Below, one piece after another: positions 36,023 through 44,326 of a DNA stretch of 64,000 nucleotides. The notes under the pieces were generated by a model. The model had not been told where the DNA came from. It made no database searches and saw nothing but the letters and a program-made list of their open reading frames with translations. Position 1 is the stretch's first letter; each line of letters opens with the position of its first letter. The translations under genes and the position numbers were made by a program. The stretch spans positions 373,812 through 437,811 of the forward strand of contig NZMY01000050.1 in assembly GCA_002694745.1 (NCBI GenBank), written 5' to 3'. The DNA is from Croceicoccus sp. (GTDB lineage: Bacteria > Pseudomonadota > Alphaproteobacteria > Sphingomonadales > Sphingomonadaceae).

Positions 36023-38152
36023 TCAGTTCGCGCCCACGCTGGTCGATGCCTTGCCGCCCGTCCGCAGCACGGCGGCCTGGTCGCGGATATACTGGCGCAG
36101 CGCCTTGAGGTCGCTGTCCGACAACTCGCCGAATTTGGGCATGCCCATCGGGATCAGCGCGCCTTCGCCGACGACGCTGTGGAACGCATCGGCGGATGCG
36201 ACGATGCCCGATGTGCGCAGATCGGGCGCGGTGCCGCCCGCGATCGCGCCGCCGCCATGGCACACCCCGCAGCGGGAGGCGAAGATTTCCGAGCCGCGTG
36301 CCGACAGCGCGGCGTTCGGCGCGTAATCCGGATCGTTGAACGCCACTGCCTTGTACGGCACCTTGGCAGGCAGCGTGCCGTTCGCGCCCAGTCTGAAGGT
36401 CAGCACCCGGCGCGCCTGCGTGCGGTAGTCGATGCCGAACTGCGCGGTCATCGGTCCGAACAGGCCGGGGCTGGTGCCCATGCCTGCGATCACGGTGACA
36501 TATTGCTCGCCGTCGACGGTATAGGTGATGGGCGGGGCGATGACGGGGGCCTTGGCGTCGAAGGTCCACAGCACCTTGCCGCTTTTCGCATCATAGGCGG
36601 TGAAATCGTCGTTTACCCGGCCCTGGAACACCAGCCCGCCTGCGGTCGCCATCGCGCCGCCGCTGAACGGCACATCCATGGGGATGCGCCATGCGACCTT
36701 TTGCGCGACCGGGTCATAGGCGGTGAGGTAGCCGGTGTTCGTCGCGCCCTCGGGTATCGACACCGCATAGCCGACCCCGCTGGTCAGCCCCATGCGCCCG
36801 GCCCATTCGAAATTGTCCTTCGTCACGCCCGCGTCGTCATAGGTGACCTCCAGATCGAGCGTGGGGATATAGGCGAGGCCGCTTTGCGGGCTGTAGGCCA
36901 TCGGCAGCCAGCTATGCGCGCCGACGGGGGTGGGCTGAAAGGTGACGGGGCCGTCCTCGTAGCGGACATTGTCGATCTCGATCGGGCGGCCGGTTTCCTT
37001 GTCGATGCCCTTGGCCCATGTGACGGTGACGAAAGGCTCGGCGCTGATGAGTTTGCCGTTGGTGCGGTCGATGACGTAGTAGAAGCCGTTCTTGGGCGCG
37101 GTCATCACCACCTTGCGCGGCTTGCCGTCGATGGTCAGCTCGGCCAGCTCCATGTCCATGCTGGCGTTGAAGTCCCAGCTTTCGCCCGGATTGATCTGGT
37201 AGTGCCAGCGATATTCGCCGGTCTTGGCATCCAGCGCCACGATTGAGCACAGGAACAGATTGTCGCCCTTGCCCTCGCTACGGATCTTGCGGTTCCACGG
37301 CGCGCCATTGCCGGTGCCCAGCAGGACAAGGTCCTGTTCGGCGTCATAGGTCATGGCGTTCCAGACATTGCCGCCGCCGCCGTATTTCCACCATTCGCCC
37401 GACCATGTCTCGGCGGCCATCTCCATGGCCTTGCTCTCGAACCCGTCGGCGGGGTTGCCGGGGACGGTGTGAAAGCGCCACAGCTGCTCGCCCGTCTCGG
37501 CGTCATAGGTGGTGACATAGCCGCGGATCGGGCCGCTGTCGGCGCCGCCGTGGCCGATGATGACCTTGCCGTCGAACACGCGCGGCGGGCCTGAGATGAA
37601 GCGCGGTTCGTCTTCGGCAAAGGTGCGTTTCGACCAGACGGGCTGGCCGGTTTTCGCGTCGATGGCGATCAGGCGGCCGTCCTGCGTGCCGATATAGACC
37701 TTGCCGTTCCACCACGCGATGCCGCGGCTCCCCCAGCCCTGCCGCAGCTTGTCGCCCGCGGCTTCGGGCGCCTTGGGGTCATAGGTCCACAGCAGCTTTC
37801 CGGCCTTGGCATCGACCGCGTTGGCGACGCTGTAGCCCGAGGCGAAATAGATCACCCCATCGACCGCCACCGGCCCCGTCGCCGGATTGCCCGGCGGCAG
37901 GTCGAGCGACCATGCGAGCCCCAGCGAGCCGATGTTCCCGGTGTCGATCTGGTCCAGCGGGCTGAAATGTTGTTCGCCATAGGTGCGGCCGAACGCGGGC
38001 CAGTCCGCGCCGTCGCTGGCATCGGTCAGGATCGCGTTTGACCGGCTGTAGGCGCTGTCGTCGGTGTCTCCGGAAGCCCCTCCGCAAGCGGTCAGCGGTA
38101 CGGCCAGCGCGGCGAGCAGGAGGGCGCGGAGGGGAAGGGGGGTGGAGGGCAT
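36023..38152 (-). CDS. PQQ-dependent quinohemoprotein alcohol dehydrogenase, lipoprotein
   Basis: Periplasmic alcohol oxidation through pyrroloquinoline quinone and haem c. The 709-residue precursor has a lipoprotein signal (LLLAALAVPLTACGG, lipobox LTAC), eight-bladed propeller repeats (W-docking patterns such as DAKTGEYRWHY), and a C-terminal cytochrome c domain with CGVCHGG and a downstream GMPKFG Met ligand. Where type I/II family members carry a vicinal Cys pair before an RG(I/L)A segment, this protein reads GWGSRGIAWW and no Cys pair is seen. It is separated from the TonB receptor gene by a hairpin. PQQ synthesis genes are not in the window. Confidence 0.92.
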   Translation of the reverse strand: MPSTPLPLRALLLAALAVPLTACGGASGDTDDSAYSRSNAILTDASDGADWPAFGRTYGEQHFSPLDQIDTGNIGSLGLAWSLDLPPGNPATGPVAVDGVIYFASGYSVANAVDAKAGKLLWTYDPKAPEAAGDKLRQGWGSRGIAWWNGKVYIGTQDGRLIAIDAKTGQPVWSKRTFAEDEPRFISGPPRVFDGKVIIGHGGADSGPIRGYVTTYDAETGEQLWRFHTVPGNPADGFESKAMEMAAETWSGEWWKYGGGGNVWNAMTYDAEQDLVLLGTGNGAPWNRKIRSEGKGDNLFLCSIVALDAKTGEYRWHYQINPGESWDFNASMDMELAELTIDGKPRKVVMTAPKNGFYYVIDRTNGKLISAEPFVTVTWAKGIDKETGRPIEIDNVRYEDGPVTFQPTPVGAHSWLPMAYSPQSGLAYIPTLDLEVTYDDAGVTKDNFEWAGRMGLTSGVGYAVSIPEGATNTGYLTAYDPVAQKVAWRIPMDVPFSGGAMATAGGLVFQGRVNDDFTAYDAKSGKVLWTFDAKAPVIAPPITYTVDGEQYVTVIAGMGTSPGLFGPMTAQFGIDYRTQARRVLTFRLGANGTLPAKVPYKAVAFNDPDYAPNAALSARGSEIFASRCGVCHGGGAIAGGTAPDLRTSGIVASADAFHSVVGEGALIPMGMPKFGELSDSDLKALRQYIRDQAAVLRTGGKASTSVGAN

Positions 38153-38183
38153 CGGAGTGAATCTCTTGGCGTAAATACGGGAA

Positions 38184-38214
38184 GAGGCAGCCGCGCAGGG
38201 TGCGGCTGCCTCTC
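38184..38214 (-). terminator. Hairpin between TonB receptor and PQQ dehydrogenase genes
   Basis: AGAGGCAGCCGC and GCGGCTGCCTCT form a 12-bp perfect stem with a 7-nt loop, just after the TonB receptor stop on the minus strand. The T-run after it is weak, so partial readthrough into the PQQ dehydrogenase gene is possible. Confidence 0.65.
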
Positions 38215-38227
38215 CGATCAAGCGGAC

Positions 38228-40746
38228 TTAGCGGAACAAATCCTGTCCGAACTTGGCACCCACTTCGAGGCCGAAGTAGCGCGGCGCGCCGTACTGGGCG
38301 TTGACCCACAGCCCGGCCACGTTCTGGATACCGACGCGGTAGCGCTCGTCGGTCAGGTTCCGGCCGATGGCGCGGATGTAGTACCTGTCGTCGATCTCGC
38401 CCAAGGTGATCGATGCGTTCACCAGCGTGCGCGCATCGAGAAAGGTGTTGCCCAGCGGATCGTCGATCGCCTGCGTGTTCAGGTTGCGATCGGTATAGGC
38501 GACATTGCCGTTCAGCGTCAGCGAATGGTCGGCACCCAGCGGCAGTTCGTAATTGCCGTCGATGGTCCACTGCCATTCGGGCGCGCGGTCCAGCGGGGCG
38601 GTCGACAGGTCATAGCCGGCGTTGGGCGCGTCATATTCCTTGTACTTGCCGTCCTGATAGCCAAGCACGCCGCGCAGGGTGAAGCCTGCGAAGGGATTGG
38701 CTGAGGCTTCAAGTTCAAGACCCTTTACTTCGGCGCTGGCGGCATTGACGAACAGTGTGACCTGGTTGGGCTGGCCGTTCACCTCGATCGGCACGTTCAG
38801 CTGCTTTTGCAGATCGTCGTACTTCACGTAGAAGCCGGTCAGGTTGAAGCGCAGGCGGTTGTTGAGGAATTCGGACTTGATGCCCGCCTCGAAGCTGTCG
38901 GCCAGTTCCGGATCGGTCGCCTGCGCGGCTTCGCGGAAGGCGTCGAGGTCGGTGCCGAAGGCTGCGAAGCCGCCGATCTGGTCATTGAACCCGCCGCCCT
39001 TGTAGCCATGCGAATAGGTGCCATAGACGAACAGGTCGGGCGTCGCCTGCCAGCCAAGGCTGGCGCGATAGGTCGGTTCTTCCCAGCTGTCCTCCACCGT
39101 GATGACATTGGCGGGATAGTCATAGACGCTGGCATCCAGCGCTGTGTCGAGCGGGATCGACAGGTCGAAGCCGCCTTCCAGCTCGGCCGCGAAGGCCTGC
39201 TGGCGTCCGCGCCATGTCTTGTCGTCCCAGCTGTACCGGCCGCCGACCGTCAGCGAGAGTTCGGGCGTGATTTCGAACGTGCCTTCGGTGAACAGCGCCT
39301 TGGACGTCGCCTTTTGCGCGTTGCACAGCACATAGGGCGTGGAGTTCCAGTCGCCGAACGGCAGCGGGCCGCCGGTCAGGTCGAGGAAGCCTAGGATCTG
39401 CGACACGCAGAAGTCGATCTTGTCGCGCTGATAGAACCCGCCCGCGATGAAGTTGAACGGCCCGTCGAAGTCGCTCGCATAGCGCAGTTCCTGCTGAAAC
39501 GTCTTGCGGTCGTCGTCGCGCGATGCGTCGAAGAAGGACAGCCGTTCGCCATCGGGCGCAACCGCGGTCGCACCGGCGTAGGAGTTGGGGATCTGCGAAC
39601 GCTGCGAGCGGTAGCCGGTCACCGAGGTGATGACGCCCGAACCGATATCCCAGTCGATATTGCCGTAGTACCCGTCGACCGAGATGCGCTGGCCAGCTTC
39701 CAGATTGACGCTGGGGAGCGTCCGGCCCGTATAGGCCGCGCGGTCGAGCGGATCGATGTTCTCCGCATTGGGATCGGTCAGGCCGAGCAGGTCGGTCAGC
39801 AGCGGGGTATCGCCCTCGTACAGATAGTTGACGTTGACCGAGGGGACGACGTCGGACCGGTCGCGCAGCCATTCGTACTGGAACAGGGCCGAGATATTGT
39901 CGGTCGGCTCGACCAGCAGCTTGGCGCGGGCCTGCCAGACGTCCTTTCCGCCCAGCTTTTCGCCGTTCAGGCAGCCCTGCTGTCCATTGAACTTGCTGGG
40001 GACGAAGGCCGTGACCGGGCCATAGCAATGGTCGTTGCGGTAATAGCCGTCCGACGTTTCGGACCCCATGACAAGGCGCAGGGCCGCGATGGAGCCGAGC
40101 GGGACATTGACCGCGCCCTGCAGGCGGGTCGTGCCGAACTCGCCGAATTCGGCGCGGCCCTCGACCCCGATGTAGTTCATGATCGGGCGCTTGGTCCTGA
40201 CGGTGACCACGCCGCCGGTGGTGTTCTTGCCGAACAATGTGCCTTGCGGGCCGCGCAGAACCTCGACCTGTTCGATGTCGAACGTGTCGAGCAGCTGCGT
40301 CTGGACCGAGGGCACCACGAAATCGTCGACCAGCACCGCGACCGGCGGTTCGAAATAGACGATGATCGAGGTCTGGCCCACGCCGCGCATGGCGAACGAG
40401 GCCGCGTTGAAATTGGCGATGGTCGCCGCCGAAAAGTTCGGCACGAAGGCCGCAAGGTCGCCGATGTCGCGCGGCGAGGATTGCTGGATCAGCGCGCTGT
40501 CGACGGCGGACACCGCGATCGGCGTCGTCTGCAGGTCCGAGCTGCGGCGGGTGGCGGTGACGACGATTTCGTTAAGACCGGTGCGTCCGCCGTCAGCGGT
40601 ATCGTCCGGAGGATTGACGACGGTGGCGGGACCGGCAGGCTCTTCCTGATCGGGCGCGGGATCCGCCATGTCCTGCGCAAAGCGGACGGCAATGACGCGA
40701 TGGCAAGGGCGGACAGGGCGCATTGCACGCCGAGCATGTATTTCAT
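38228..40746 (-). pseudogene. TonB-dependent outer membrane receptor, frameshifted at the signal peptide
   Basis: The gene begins at ATG 40746 (GAGAGGAACA upstream) with a signal peptide, MKYMLGVQCALSALAIASLP, that should end SAFA-QD. One base is missing in a TTT run at 40679-40681, so the signal frame goes out of phase. The mature receptor (QDMADPAPDQEE..., plug with RGPQGTLFGKNTTGGVV, about 800 residues of beta-barrel ending with aromatic FGLEVGAKFGQDLFR) continues in another frame. Product: outer-membrane uptake of a large or hydrophobic substrate. The mutation or a homopolymer sequencing error would prevent export. Operator 7 is 67 bp upstream. Confidence 0.85.
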
Positions 40747-40812
40747 TGTTCCTCTCTCCCCATTTCCATCCCTCTGGCGGGGATGGCAACGACACCCTCA
40801 TCGGGCAGAAAC

Positions 40813-40830
40813 AGACATTCATGCATGTTT
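40813..40830. promoter_or_regulatory. Predicted TetR operator 7 (TonB receptor promoter)
   Basis: AGACATTCATGCATGTTT, 67 bp upstream of the receptor ATG. On the minus strand TTGCAATAAATAC precedes it, a plausible -35 region. Confidence 0.78.
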
Positions 40831-40932
40831 GTATTTATTGCAAGCCCCTTGTGGCAGCTGTCGTCAAATAGCGTTCGGGGTGTTGCCGGGGCTGCTTTTG
40901 ATGCGCCCGAACAAGCGAAACGCCCTTTCCAA

Positions 40933-40950
40933 AAGCAATCATGTATGTTT
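40933..40950. promoter_or_regulatory. Predicted TetR operator 8 (promoter of the ABM gene pair)
   Basis: AAGCAATCATGTATGTTT, followed by TTTTATATC, a possible -10 element, and 49 bp before the first ABM gene. Operators 7 and 8 give the divergent receptor and ABM promoters one site each. Confidence 0.75.
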
Positions 40951-40998
40951 TTTATATCGAAACAGGCGGTTCACCGCCGACAGACGGAGAGAGATTCC

Positions 40999-41295
40999 AT
41001 GGCCTATAGTTTCCTGTCGCGCTTTCGCATCAAGGAGGGGGCCGAGGATCGTTTCATCGCCGCCGCCCGCAAGATGGAGCAGCAGGCGCCGGAAGAGCCC
41101 GGCGTGCTGCATTTCCAGTTCTTCCGGCTGGAGCAGCCGCAGATGTTCGCGGTGCTGGAATCCTTCGTCGACGCCGATGCCGACAAGGCGCACATGGAAT
41201 ATGAGCAGAACAAGCCGCTGATCGCCGAGATGATCGAATGCATGGACGGCAGTTACGAGCGCGAGATGCTGCTGGACCTTGAGGCGGCGCGATGA
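40999..41295 (+). CDS. Antibiotic biosynthesis monooxygenase (ABM) domain protein (1)
   Basis: A 98-residue dimeric alpha-beta barrel protein: MAYSFLSRFRIKEGAEDRFI, PGVLHFQFFRLEQPQMFAVLESFVD, and a C-terminal helix. ABM-domain proteins include cofactor-free quinol monooxygenases, haem-degrading enzymes and stand-alone proteins of unknown role. Here the likely target is a pathway intermediate. GGAGAGAG precedes the ATG; upstream codons in this frame run through operator 8 and are not coding. It overlaps the second ABM gene by 4 nt. Confidence 0.87.
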   Translation: MAYSFLSRFRIKEGAEDRFIAAARKMEQQAPEEPGVLHFQFFRLEQPQMFAVLESFVDADADKAHMEYEQNKPLIAEMIECMDGSYEREMLLDLEAAR

Positions 41296-41585
41296 GCGGG
41301 AAGAGCTTTATCGCGCAATTGCGCGCCAAGCCCGGTCGCCGCGAGGAGCTGATCGCCTTGCAGGGCGAGATGAAGTCGCTGGCCTTCGAACACGAGCCGG
41401 GTGTGGTCGTGTACGAACTGTTCCAGTCGGAGGACGATCCGGACCTGTTCCAGGTGGTCGCGACGTTCAAGGACGATGCGGCGTTCGATACGCATATGTC
41501 GATCGACTTCCACGACCGGCTGGTGCCGCCGATCCTGGAGTGCGTGGACGGCGAAATGGAGATCGCATTCTACCGCTCGGTCTGA
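41292..41585 (+). CDS. Antibiotic biosynthesis monooxygenase (ABM) domain protein (2)
   Basis: A 97-residue paralogue-like ABM protein: MSGKSFIAQLRAKPGRREEL, PGVVVYELFQSEDDPDLFQVVATF, and FHDRLVPPILECVDGEMEIAFYRSV. Its start overlaps the stop of ABM 1 (ATGA), suggesting the two are made together and may form a heterodimer. Similarity between the two is limited to the fold pattern. The catabolic locus as judged by operators and enzymes ends here; the next gene is 145 bp downstream. Confidence 0.86.
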   Translation: MSGKSFIAQLRAKPGRREELIALQGEMKSLAFEHEPGVVVYELFQSEDDPDLFQVVATFKDDAAFDTHMSIDFHDRLVPPILECVDGEMEIAFYRSV

Positions 41586-41730
41586 CCGGCGGACTCTCCC
41601 GTTCGCGCGGTGATTTGCCAAGCTGCGTGATCGGGGATAGCCTGCGCCCGGACAGCGCCGGAATCCGGGGGCGGTGCTGACAGGCGTGGGTCGCGGCCGA
41701 TGTGCTGCCTCGGGGACCGGGAGTCCTTCG

Positions 41731-43125
41731 ATGACGAGTCCTTCGATAACAGGGCCCGCTCTTGCGGCTGCCCCCGCTGCGCCCGTTCCTGACTCTCCGT
41801 TATCCGCCTCACCCGTTTCCGGGGCCGACCGCATAGGCTCGCTCGACGTTCTGCGCGGGATCGCGGTTTTCGGCATATTGCTGATGAACATCTCGGCATT
41901 CGGCCTTGTCTGGCAGGCCTATGGCAATCCGTTCGCCGCCGGCGGCAGCACCGGGGTCAACCTGCTGCTGTTCGAGATCATGAATGTCGGTTTCGAAGGG
42001 ACGATGCGCGGCATCTTTTCCATGCTGTTCGGAGCCGGGATCGTGCTGATGACCGTCAGGATGGAGCGGGCGGGCGTGGGCATGGCCGCTGCCGACATCT
42101 ATTTCCGGCGCATGGCTTGGCTTGGCCTGTTCGGGCTGATCCACTGGACGCTGCTGCTGTGGCCGGGCGAGATCCTGTTCGCCTATGCGATCTGCGGCTT
42201 TGCGCTGTTCGTCGTGCGCAAGGTTCCGGCGCGCTGGCAACTGGCCATCGGCATCGCGCTGCTGGCGGTGGCGGCGGTGAAGATGGAGCTTGGCTATCGC
42301 GGGACGCTGGAGGATGCCGGTAATGCCGCGCAGGCGCAGGCCGTGCTTGCCCAAGGGGGCACGCTAAACGAGGGGCAGCGCGAGACCCTCGACGCATGGA
42401 ACGAGACGCTGTCCGAATATGTGCCGACCGCCGAGACCGATGCGATGTTCACCGAATGGCATAGCGGATCCTATGTCAGTTCCGTCCTGCAGCAATTGCC
42501 GTTCAGTTTCGAATTCCAGTGGGTGCGCGCGCCCTTCTGGCTGGCCTTCGACATGGTGCCCTTCATGCTGATCGGCATGGCGCTGCTGAAATGGGATGTG
42601 CTCACCGCGCGGCGCAGCACTGGCTTTTATGCGGGGATGGCGGCGGCGGGCTATGCCGTGGGCATACCGCTCGGGCTTTACGAACTGGGCCTGCTGCAGG
42701 CGGGCGACTATGGCCCGGTCGCGTCGGCGGCGGCGGGGCGGACCTATCAGTTCAGCCGGCTGGCGATGGTGCTGGGCCATCTGGGGCTGGTGCTCTGCGT
42801 GGTGAGGCTGGGGCTGTTCGCCATGCTACAGCGCGGTTTCGCGGCGGCGGGGCAGATGGCGCTGACCAATTACATGACGCAGACCCTGATCTGCATCACG
42901 CTGTTCTATGGCTTCGGTTTTGGTCTTTATGGGCGGTTCGACCGGTCCCAGCTCTATCTGATCGTGGCGACCATCGCCGCGGTGCAGATGATCTGGAGCC
43001 TGGCGTGGCTGCACCATTTCCGGTTTGGCCCGCTGGAATGGCTGTGGCGGACGCTGACCTACTGGAAATGGCAGCCGATGGCGCGTGCCGTGCCGGTCCA
43101 TGCGGCGGCGCCGGGACATGCCTGA
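41731..43125 (+). CDS. DUF418 domain membrane protein
   Basis: A 464-residue polytopic inner-membrane protein of the DUF418/YeiB type. Start of the conserved region is RIGSLDVLRGIAVFGILLMNISAFG, and the C-terminal DUF418 motif is GQMALTNYMTQTLICITLFYGFGFGLYG. About 8-10 hydrophobic segments are visible. Function is unknown; the fold is related to acyltransferase-3-like membrane proteins. GGGAG lies 8 nt before the ATG at 41731. No operator copy lies upstream, so I do not place it in the TetR regulon. Confidence 0.88.
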   Translation: MTSPSITGPALAAAPAAPVPDSPLSASPVSGADRIGSLDVLRGIAVFGILLMNISAFGLVWQAYGNPFAAGGSTGVNLLLFEIMNVGFEGTMRGIFSMLFGAGIVLMTVRMERAGVGMAAADIYFRRMAWLGLFGLIHWTLLLWPGEILFAYAICGFALFVVRKVPARWQLAIGIALLAVAAVKMELGYRGTLEDAGNAAQAQAVLAQGGTLNEGQRETLDAWNETLSEYVPTAETDAMFTEWHSGSYVSSVLQQLPFSFEFQWVRAPFWLAFDMVPFMLIGMALLKWDVLTARRSTGFYAGMAAAGYAVGIPLGLYELGLLQAGDYGPVASAAAGRTYQFSRLAMVLGHLGLVLCVVRLGLFAMLQRGFAAAGQMALTNYMTQTLICITLFYGFGFGLYGRFDRSQLYLIVATIAAVQMIWSLAWLHHFRFGPLEWLWRTLTYWKWQPMARAVPVHAAAPGHA

Positions 43126-43228
43126 TCGGACAGCTTGACAGCTGTTTTGCCGATGTCGCTGCCCAAGCATATGAATATTAGCCGAAACGGCGCTTTTGCT
43201 ATCGGTCAGGCCCGGTTATGCAGGCCCG

Positions 43229-44326
43229 ATGATTTGTCGTACTTTTTCGCTTCTGTGGCTGATCGTCCTTGTGGTCACGGGCGGATGTTCCGATCAGCAG
43301 GAGGATCGCACGCCCGATCCGGTGCCCGTCGTGGCAGAGCCGCTGCAGTTCCGCCCGCTGCAGGTCGCGACCGAGATGATCGGCACCGCAAGGGCGTCCA
43401 CCAGCGCCGAGCTTTATCCTGAGACTTCGGGCCGCGTCACGCGGGTGCTGTTCACCGCGGGGGATTACGTGCGCAAGGGCCAGCCTTTGGTCGAACTCGA
43501 TTCGCGGCGCGAACGGCTGGCTGTCGAGGCGGCGCAGGTGCAATTGCGCGAGGCGGACCAGCTGCTGGGCCGCTATCGCCGGATCGAGGATACGGGCGCC
43601 ATTTCCGAAAGCCAGATCGAGGCAGGGGAAACCGCGCTCGCCTCGGCCCAGGTCGAATTGCAGCAGGCACGCACCGAACTGGCCGACCGGACGATCAGGG
43701 CGCCGTTTTCGGGCCATATCGGCCTGACCGAGATCGACCCCGGCGACCGCGTGAACGATTCGACGCCCATCGCGCAGATCGACAAGCGCAGCACCCTGTT
43801 CGTCGATTTCAACGCTCCCGAAACCGTGTTCAGCGCACTGCGTCCCGGCGAGACGGTGACCATCGCGCCCTTTGCGCAGGACGACCGCACGATCGAGGCG
43901 CGGATCGTCGCGACCGACAGCCGGGTGTCGCAGGACAGCCGCGATTTCATTGTGCGCGCCTCTGTTCCCAATCGCGACGACCGGCTGCGACCGGGTATGA
44001 GCTTTCGCGTCACCGTCGACCGCCGCGGCGATCCGCGCCCTGCCGTGCCCGAGGAAGCCATCGTCTGGGGCGGCGAGGGATCGCATCTGTTCGTGGTGCG
44101 CGAGGGCAAGGCGAAGCAGGTGCCCGTTACCATCACCGCGCGGCGCGAGGGGCAGGTGTTCGTCGACGGCGCCCTGTCGCGCGGCGACCGCGTGATCGTC
44201 GAGGGCGTGCAGAAGGTGCGCGACGGACAGGCGATCAGGCTGGTCGTTCCCAAGGCGCCGCCCCCGGGCAAGGCGCGGCTGCAGCCTGCGGAAGAAGGCG
44301 CTGGCGGAAGCGGCGATGAAGGATAG
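43229..44326 (+). CDS. RND efflux periplasmic adaptor (membrane fusion protein)
   Basis: A 365-residue lipoprotein-type adaptor. The signal ends VLVVTGGCSD (lipobox Cys). The biotinyl-lipoyl-like halves are TSGRVTRVLFTAGDYVRKGQPLVELD and RTIRAPFSGHIGLTEIDPGDRV, with an alpha-hairpin between, followed by the beta-barrel region (TVTIAPFAQDDR). It links the inner-membrane RND pump to the outer-membrane channel. The end overlaps the RND gene by 11 nt. Start ATG at 43229 gives the best signal peptide. Confidence 0.93.
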   Translation: MICRTFSLLWLIVLVVTGGCSDQQEDRTPDPVPVVAEPLQFRPLQVATEMIGTARASTSAELYPETSGRVTRVLFTAGDYVRKGQPLVELDSRRERLAVEAAQVQLREADQLLGRYRRIEDTGAISESQIEAGETALASAQVELQQARTELADRTIRAPFSGHIGLTEIDPGDRVNDSTPIAQIDKRSTLFVDFNAPETVFSALRPGETVTIAPFAQDDRTIEARIVATDSRVSQDSRDFIVRASVPNRDDRLRPGMSFRVTVDRRGDPRPAVPEEAIVWGGEGSHLFVVREGKAKQVPVTITARREGQVFVDGALSRGDRVIVEGVQKVRDGQAIRLVVPKAPPPGKARLQPAEEGAGGSGDEG

